Of a DNA stretch of 64,000 nt, positions 58,401-64,000 are shown one piece after another. The position numbers were made by a program, and so were the translations under genes. The stretch covers positions 4,055,001 through 4,119,000 of the forward strand of contig NC_092670.1 in assembly GCF_964355755.1 (NCBI RefSeq). Reading direction: 5' to 3'. The number at the start of each line of letters is the position of its first letter. Positions within the stretch are counted from its first letter, which is position 1. This stretch comes from Antedon mediterranea. Taxonomy: Eukaryota > Echinodermata > Crinoidea > Comatulida > Antedonidae. Under the pieces are notes generated by a model that searched no databases, had not been told where the DNA came from, and saw only the letters and a list, made by a program, of their open reading frames with translations.

Positions 58401-61400
58401 GTTGGATGGTGAGAATATTTAATGAGTTGAAAAATTGATTAACGAGGCGGAGCCGAGTTGAAAATAGAGCAGTCAATTTTTCATCAAATGAAATATTCTC
58501 TCCTCCATTACAAAACATTTATTATTTCTATACTTTTATTCAATTCGTCCATCGTAAATCATTGATGAATGCTAGGCCTGGAAGCTATTAAACTTTAGCT
58601 GGCGAATCAGCCAACAACGTCGCGTGGTAAAACTTCTCAAAATATTTACAAAAGGCTGAATCTGCTTTAGAGCGCGTTAATTATCACCAATATAATATAT
58701 CACTTTTCCGTTAGATGGGGCTAATGCCGAATGACACGTGATGCGTTATTAACCAATCAAATTACAATAGTACAATCAGCTGCGTAATAAAGGTTATTAA
58801 TAGCCTCGCATGAGCTTCAAGTATTTTCTTTTTGATAGGCCTATACAGTATGACACCTCTACTAGTACTGTAGGTTGTTGACGATAAACATGACTAGGAC
58901 TGAGTCTGGCTAAAATCCCACCCTTGCTCGTATGTATCCATTTCTTCTCTGCAGTTTGTCATTTATTTTATACTGGACAATATTACCAACTTGAAAATCA
59001 ATGTGTTTTTGTACTGTCTGGTTGTAAAATGTTTCAATTCAATTGAGCTGGACACAATTTACTCAATTTGATAGAAGAAAGGGAACTCCCTAAACCACTG
59101 TAAATTGTGCTGTAAAAAATTGGCCTTATCCAATTTTTGTGTGTAGAAAATGAGATAATTAATTTCAAAAATAAATTTAAAATGGTGTAAATATTAGTCA
59201 AAATTGTTTAAAGATATTGTTTTGATTTTTCTACACACAAAATCAAGCTCCAAAGGGCTAATGCTACCCGGAAATACGGTGATGTCAAGCCGCACGAACT
59301 CATTATCGCACAACGAAAAGAACAACGAACGAGGTCGTGCGTTACGATCCGTTGAGATGCGACCGGTGCGTACAAGAATACATTGAGGAATGTTGCATAC
59401 AATTACTTACTATACAGCGGTCACATAAAGGTTATACTAATAATTGAGAATATTATTATTACGTTTGTGGTCTGAAATGTATGTTGCTAGAATTGTTATT
59501 TTTCCACATTTTTAACAATTTAAAGTCTAAAATTATTATACACCATAGTAGGATTAATGCTGTTTGTGACGGAACAATTGAAAAAATATATATTTAGATT
59601 TTTGACAATCATTTTGAAATTTCTTCCAAGGGAAGAGTGATCATTGCATAATATGTAAATTGTAAATATTCCATATGTATATCATAAGTTGGATTGGTTA
59701 GTATTAGGTTATTGTACAATATTAGTAAACAAATAAAAATACTATATTTCTTGATTAAATATTCATATGAGGTGCATGCATAATAATAATAGTGCAAAAT
59801 AGCCGCAAAGATACAAAGTTTACATGCGTGTCATACACAAGCCGTAATAGTATGACCATTCAAACGCAAGAGGCAAACTTTGTTCTTCGAGATGTCACTC
59901 TGACAATAAAGATAAGATGTTACAAGAAATAAGCTAAAAACGGAAACATAATAAGAATCAGCGATAATGAAATACATAAGAAGAAAAAAAGGACAGAAAA
60001 GTGTATGACTTAAAAAAAACACCGATATACAACAATAATACCATGCAGAACATCTATTTATTACGTAAATGTTAACCAAGTATCAGTTATAAATGCTTGG
60101 TTCCCACCAGGTTCCCACTAGAAACGCAACAAAAGGACGTAACGCAACGTATCAGGGATTTTACCAATCACAGGCTTGTCATTAGTTCAAATCCCTTGCG
60201 TTGCGTCTACGTACTTGCGTTGCGTCCTAGTGGGAACTAAGCATAAAAGTAAAAACATAGTTTATCTAGCAGTACTTTCCGAAACAGTTTCACGTCTATG
60301 CTAGAATAGCCAATCAACGATTTTGATATTAAACGCGCTCCAAGCTTAGAATTCAATGGTGGTGGGACCGTAACAGGAAGTAATTTATATTGAACTATAG
60401 GAATAAATATAAAAAATACATACAAACAAAATTAACTAAACACAAATTAGAAAATAGTGCTTACTGAAAGAACAATAAAAGTAACACGGATTTGTCCTGT
60501 GGTTTTATGGAAATCAATACTTAATCAGTTAATTAAATAAATTAAATGTACAGCCCCATGGGTACAATCGAGTTTAAATTCTATTAAAAAATAGCACACC
60601 AACTTTATACAATAACACTAACAAACTATCCCATTGGCTTTTTGAAGAAGTAAATTGTGTATGGCATGCGTTGTACAAATTGTCATGATACTAGTGTCGA
60701 TACGGGCAAGCGATGAGGAATAAAATTAAGATTTTTAAGACCTGTTGTATTATAATTAGTAAACACTTTAAAATTCTGAATATGTAACTAAGATATAAAT
60801 CGATTTCATTGAGAAGGAAGTCGTAGTAATCTTTGGTAAACCACGCGTGCTTAGATTAATTAGGTCATCGGTATCAATAAATCTGGGTCAGTTTTCAATT
60901 GAACGTGACTTTTTTTCTTTAATGTTATATGTAAACGCAGGTTACACTTCCAAGACTGCAATATACATGTAATCAATAGGCCTATATATTGTAGTACTTT
61001 GGAACATAAGATTAATAACAACTTTCAGAATAGGAATTATTATTAGTTTATAGTTATTAATAGATGTTCCATTCTTATATTTAGCCTTCCATTATATCTT
61101 CGTGATTAGTAAGTCATATATTAATACTACTGCAGATATTGTGGGCATTAGGAGTTTCCCATTTCCACTTTCATTCTTGTACAAGTTTAAATCTTTTCAA
61201 TCGATTCATTTGAGTGTTTTGAAACTTGAAGTTTGAAATCTAACACACTAAAAACCTCTCGTCTTAACGTTCAACATAAATTGATTAATATATTACAAAT
61301 TAGATAGATCTATTCTCAAAGCACTTAAAATACCATCATTAAACCTTCTTATTGTTAGCTTTGTTATTGTTTGCTGTAAGTTGTCTAACATGTTTATCAG

Positions 61401-63499
61401 CGAAACTAATAGATCAAATAGAAGTTACAGAAAAGTACATACTGGCTAGAATGCACCAAACAACATTACTTGCAAACGGAGTTACTTTTAAGCACATGCA
61501 AGGTTACAATAAAGTAGAAGTTAGGAAGATAGAGGTAAATTCTTCGTGGTAGAAGGTAGTAGAAAGAAGTAGAGTAAGTCAGCTACAGAGGTTCGGTCAG
61601 TAGTAGAAGACAGTGTTCAGAAGATGAACAGCGTGAGAAACGATACAAAGAGAGTTATACATCAAAATGTGCGTGTACGTGCTGAACCAAAGTCACTACT
61701 AACCTAATTGTTCTTCGAGTTCGGAGACGTTTTCTTGCAGTTTAAGTAATTCACCAGCTTCTGGTGGATATGTCTGTGCGTCCTTCATATCAGAATCTTC
61801 ATCAGGTGTTATTGGTGATTTATCAAACTCGCTCTCAGTCAAACGCTCATTTTCCACACGTAGTTGGCCTAGTTGTAAACGCATGTTGTCCGCCTCAGTA
61901 CGTAACACAGCGATCTGAGCCCGTAGTTTATTCTCTGTAGCCTTCCCTTTGCTCTTTGACCCACCGCCACCACTTACGATCTCACTTAGTTTTTTAAGGG
62001 TTTGCACTTCAGCTTGTAAGACGTGATTTTTTACTTCAATTTCTATTGAATGGTTCTTCTGAAACAATAATTCTTTCCTGAGAGCAGCGATAATCGTGTC
62101 CTCATTTTCATTTACATTGCAATCTTTATCTGGTGAAAATACCTTATCAAATTCCCGCCATTTTGTAAGTTTCAACTGTAATTCTGAGTTTTCTTTCTGC
62201 AATTGTTCAAACTCTTGTTTTAAAGAATCGTTCGATGTCGATGTATCTATAGTCTCTTCGCTGCGTCCTGAAAAGAAAAACAATACAATATGCTTCTATA
62301 TTGATGTATACATTAAAAAAAATAACGGTGAAGGTACTATAATTTGTAAAGGACATTATATCTATCTTGGTTAGATGTTCGCCAATTATCGGGTGTGATT
62401 CGAACCCACGACCAATTACTCAACTCAAAGCAAAGCTACTCCACAGTAGTTAATACCTATCATCCTGTTGGTGAAGTACTCGCTGCTTACTTGGTCTCGA
62501 ATCTTACCCCTAGCCATAATCTACATTCACAAGATTAATTAAATGATATAAAGCCAAGGATTACCTCTATTTTGTTCACGGCCATTTCCGATCTCTTCAT
62601 TTTTAGTTTCTAGTTCTAGTATCTTTTTCCTCATGACTGTAGCTTCTTGTTCTGCTACCATTAACTGTAAACGCATCTCAGCCTCTCGTTCAGTGCTCAC
62701 ACCTCTATCATTGTCCAAACGCTTTGGTTCTTCTAGAGTTCCAAAACGCATTTTAAAGCGTTCAAGCTCGAATTCTATCGCCTCCTTGTCCAACTCCAAC
62801 GCCGAAATGCTCTTACGGACAGAATCTGCTTCTTCTTCAGCAAGTTGAAGTTGGTTCTGGAGATCTTTTTCTCGTTCAGATGCGTTTTGGAGGTCGTTTA
62901 TCAAGCGAGACATATCATACTCTGCTTCGTCATCTTCAGATGTTGTTGATGTCGTTAATCGTCGAATCTACATGAAAATAAATATATTAATGTAGGCCTA
63001 CATATATAATGATACATTTCTCTACCACTTTCCATAACTGATTGTAATGAATTATTACATTAATTAAATTGGCAGACAATGCTAAGTACACCTCTTAGTT
63101 TTTACATCATGATCAACTTACTGAACACGTACAATCCCATATATTAATTTTATATACTTGAACGCTGTTGATTGGAGTTGGCTAGTCGTATTAATAATAG
63201 TCGTTTCGTAGCAAGTGTCATTGTCACGCACCAACCTGCCTGGTGAATACATTTTGACTCTCTGAAAACCGGGAACTTAACCAAAAACTAGACTTTTCTT
63301 GAGGTCCAAAATGTTCTAAATTCTGTTTTATACCATTGATATAACATCGGAATCAGATTAGGCCAGCCCCAGAATGACAGTGTACGGTTTTACACCGTAA
63401 AAATAAACAGATAAATGAATAAATTCTTACCTTTTTCTTAATATCATCGGATGTTTCTTCACCAACTTCTTTTTTTAGTTTCCGTCTTAAAATTTCAAC
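43481..63499 (-). CDS. MTCL/SOGA-family coiled-coil protein (5' end outside window)
   Basis: Eighteen exons join in phase on the minus strand: 63499-63431, 62967-62565, 62267-61704, 57891-57575, 56956-56777, 56477-56373, 55165-54977, 54451-54314, 53600-52629, 52210-51839, 51465-51298, 51076-50822, 50628-50449, 49707-49630, 48964-48803, 46876-46791, 46563-45336, 43762-43481 (stop TAA 43483-43481). They give 1,915 residues without the N-terminus. Residues 1 to about 1300 are nearly continuous coiled coil. LAEEEADSVRKSISALELDK and the later WKKEKADLLKRIE and W-x2-ER motifs resemble vertebrate SOGA1/MTCL proteins, which cross-link or bind microtubules at the cortex or Golgi. Residues 1305 to the end are disordered, basic and Ser/Pro/Thr-rich, with one helical patch (YIADKMEEGFVETVRKALEH). 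All donors begin GT; GTTTGA (after 56373) and GTTTCT (after 48803) are weak. Family assignment rests on motif resemblance from memory. Another long coiled-coil family remains possible. Confidence 0.78.
45047..45130. repeat. Tandem duplication of 42 bp in the last MTCL-like intron
   Basis: Two adjacent units beginning AAACTACCGAGTAGCCTATG and AAACTACTGAGTAGCCTATG, one difference visible. Confidence 0.95.
46640..46756. repeat. Duplicated segment with two poly-C tracts
   Basis: Two related copies (about 46640-46695 and 46703-46756) each contain ACCTTAA, a C run of 13-16 bases, CTC, ACCAG and GTGACTTGC. They lie in the intron between exons 46876-46791 and 46563-45336. Confidence 0.85.
47083..47155. 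repeat. 31-bp tandem unit, ~2.3 copies
   Basis: Units ACAAATAATGAATGTTCATG plus GTGTGATGGT or GTGTAATGGT. Related sequence recurs at about 47612-47655 and 58385-58425, so it may be the end of a dispersed element. Confidence 0.75.
47156..48640. other. MTCL-like intron sequence, nothing firm
   Basis: Long intron between exons 48964-48803 and 46876-46791. Scattered repeat-like segments (about 47390-47560, rich in CGC; 47615 with the dispersed motif) but no exon recognised. Confidence 0.4.
54145..54296. mobile_element. MITE, second copy of the 10131-10282 family
   Basis: Near palindrome bounded by TAAAGCTCTGTCTACACTATC and its complement, interior GTGATGTGC. It lies in the intron just after exon 54451-54314, 17 bp beyond the exon end. 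Confidence 0.9.
55854..55885. repeat. Short palindrome in an MTCL-like intron
   Basis: CACCATAGAGATATTATAAT and its complement with one mismatch, related to the palindrome at 30058-30086. Confidence 0.65.
55920..56245. repeat. Degenerate minisatellite, unit ~16-20 bp
   Basis: About 15-18 variable units of the type GAGATGTGTACGATTGA or GAGATGTGTACGATTAA, in the intron between exons 56477-56373 and 55165-54977. Homogenisation is poor except at 56020-56100, where neighbouring units are nearly identical. Confidence 0.85.
56323..56360. repeat. Short palindrome 13 bp from an MTCL-like splice donor
   Basis: TCAGAGAATAATGAAATT and its complement AATTTCACTATTCTCTGA, adjoining exon 56477-56373 on its donor side. 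Confidence 0.7.
58380..58535. repeat. Fold-back dispersed element with GAGGCGGAGCCGAGT core
   Basis: ATGAATGTTTATGAGTTGGA with TTGAAAAATTGA on the left is answered by TCAATTTTTCATCAA and CTCCATTACAAAACATTTA on the right. The core is GAGGCGGAGCCGAG. Left-end sequence is shared with 47083-47155 and about 47612-47655. Confidence 0.6.
58970..59165. repeat. Dispersed repeat, copy of the 18110-18410 family
   Basis: TACTGGACAATATTACCA, TGTACTGTCTGGTTGT, GGGAACTCCCTAAACCACTG and GGCCTTATCCAATTTTTGTG match the 18-kb copy in order. It lacks the internal duplication. Confidence 0.65.
60091..60245. mobile_element. MITE family B, fourth copy
   Basis: TGCTTGGTTCCCACCAGG at the left (with GGTTCCCAC duplicated) and CCTAGTGGGAACTAAGCA at the right, ACGTAACGCAACG interior. 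It is intronic in the MTCL-like gene. Confidence 0.85.
62385..62475 (-). mobile_element. tRNA-derived SINE copy in an MTCL-like intron
   Basis: On the minus strand: ACCAACAGGATGATAGGT, ACTGTGGAGTAGCTTTG, GAGTTGAGTAATTGG, then TCGTGGGTTCGAATCACACC, which contains a B-box-like GGTTCGAATC. The same order of blocks occurs in the fragments at 9440-9765. Confidence 0.65.
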
Positions 63500-63734
63500 C
63501 TGTAAATTATGAGAATGTTATTTAATAATACATTTTACATTTTTTAAGAAAATGAAGAAAGACAACAAAATTGAGAGCTTTTCAAGAAACAAATTTGTGT
63601 TATGCAACATAATGAAATTGAATTGCAAGCGGTTCCGTCATGTTTTATTTACAATAATAACACAACCTTATTATCATCAAAGTTGTATATTAATATGAAC
63701 TTAAAAGATTGTACGATTTGTTTCGTAATATATT
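63500..63734. other. Intron upstream of the first visible MTCL-like exon
   Basis: No further exon can be recognised. The gene continues beyond the window on the right. Confidence 0.45.
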
Positions 63735-64000
63735 ACACAATTTAACAGAATACAGAAATGTATTGGTCCAAAAGGAAATTCGTTACAACAGTTAAAATTA
63801 GGCCTATAGTGCGATAAATAGAAATGTACATACTGTAGGGTCTATGAAGAGTGACACGGTAGTAAATACAAAGATAAACTTAAACAATAATTTTTATTTC
63901 ACTTTTAAAAAATGTAGAATCATCACGAACATGCCAAATAACATGCCAAATTATGTGAACATATATAAATGTAATATCATTAAATAATTGCAAAGAATTT
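63735..64000 (-). repeat. Dispersed retroelement 3' end, copy of the 19440-19745 family
   Basis: ACAGAATACAGAAATGTATT followed by GGTCCAAAAGGAAATTCG at 63745-63783 is the complement of the end block at 19700-19740. Sequence further right is AT-rich and could be the element body. Confidence 0.5.

Larger units (their letters stand above)
57900..61703. other. Large MTCL-like intron, with repeats but no second gene
   Basis: The 3.8-kb intron between exons 62267-61704 and 57891-57575. It holds a fold-back (58380-58535), repeat copies (58970-59165, 60091-60245) and an internal palindrome around ATCGATGTCGACATG near 58212 and 58308. A plus-strand frame at 61352-61552 has a hydrophobic start but no ATG. 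Confidence 0.5.

Noticed and set aside
61352-61552. Plus-strand frame with a signal-peptide-like start (LALLLFAVSCLTCLS)
   Set aside because: It starts at TTG with no ATG, is only 66 codons long, has no homology that I recognise, and lies inside an intron of the minus-strand gene.
1-64000. CRISPR arrays, bacterial operons, prophage or defence systems
   Set aside because: All genes are spliced eukaryotic genes and the repeats are transposon-derived or tandem. No bacterial signature is present.

Overview
This is a nuclear genome window from an animal. It is AT-rich, full of mobile-element debris, and carries four multi-exon genes with standard GT..AG introns. The gene set (an adhesion GPCR, one RFXANK/ANKRA2-type ankyrin protein, a Hey-type bHLH-Orange repressor and an MTCL/SOGA-like coiled-coil protein) and the very frequent palindrome AGGCCT suggest a marine invertebrate deuterostome, most likely an echinoderm. 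That placement is inference. Exons were assigned by hand from splice sites, reading phase and protein motifs. In all four models every exon joins in phase.

Layout. (1) 345-4167 (+): the 3' part of an adhesion GPCR (end of GAIN, GPS, seven TM). (2) 4.2-8.3 kb: mobile-element debris, including a decayed LINE reverse transcriptase (5421-6430) whose coding sequence has expanded into a 51-bp minisatellite. (3) 8302-12572 (+): an RFXANK/ANKRA2-like gene of seven exons, with MITE and SINE insertions in its introns. (4) 12.8-16.5 kb: remnants of LTR retrotransposons on the minus strand (integrase zinc-finger fragment, gag with zinc knuckle). The gag is split by a 1,095-bp palindromic element with a 10-bp target-site duplication. 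(5) 17-32.5 kb: no gene found; it holds a second long fold-back element, dispersed repeat families and, near its right end, candidate Su(H)/RBPJ sites. (6) 32553-37182 (+): a Hey gene of five exons, followed by a 3'UTR of about 1.36 kb. (7) 38.5-43.4 kb: no gene; MITEs, including a head-to-head pair. (8) 43481-63499 (-): 18 exons of a large MTCL/SOGA-type coiled-coil gene whose 5' end lies beyond the window.

The four genes are functionally unrelated neighbours: surface receptor, nuclear ankyrin adaptor, Notch-effector repressor and predicted microtubule-associated coiled-coil protein. No operon-like arrangement is visible. The most unusual structure is in the mobile fraction: a minisatellite born in-frame inside a LINE ORF, two long palindromic elements, and several MITE families with copies in introns of different genes.
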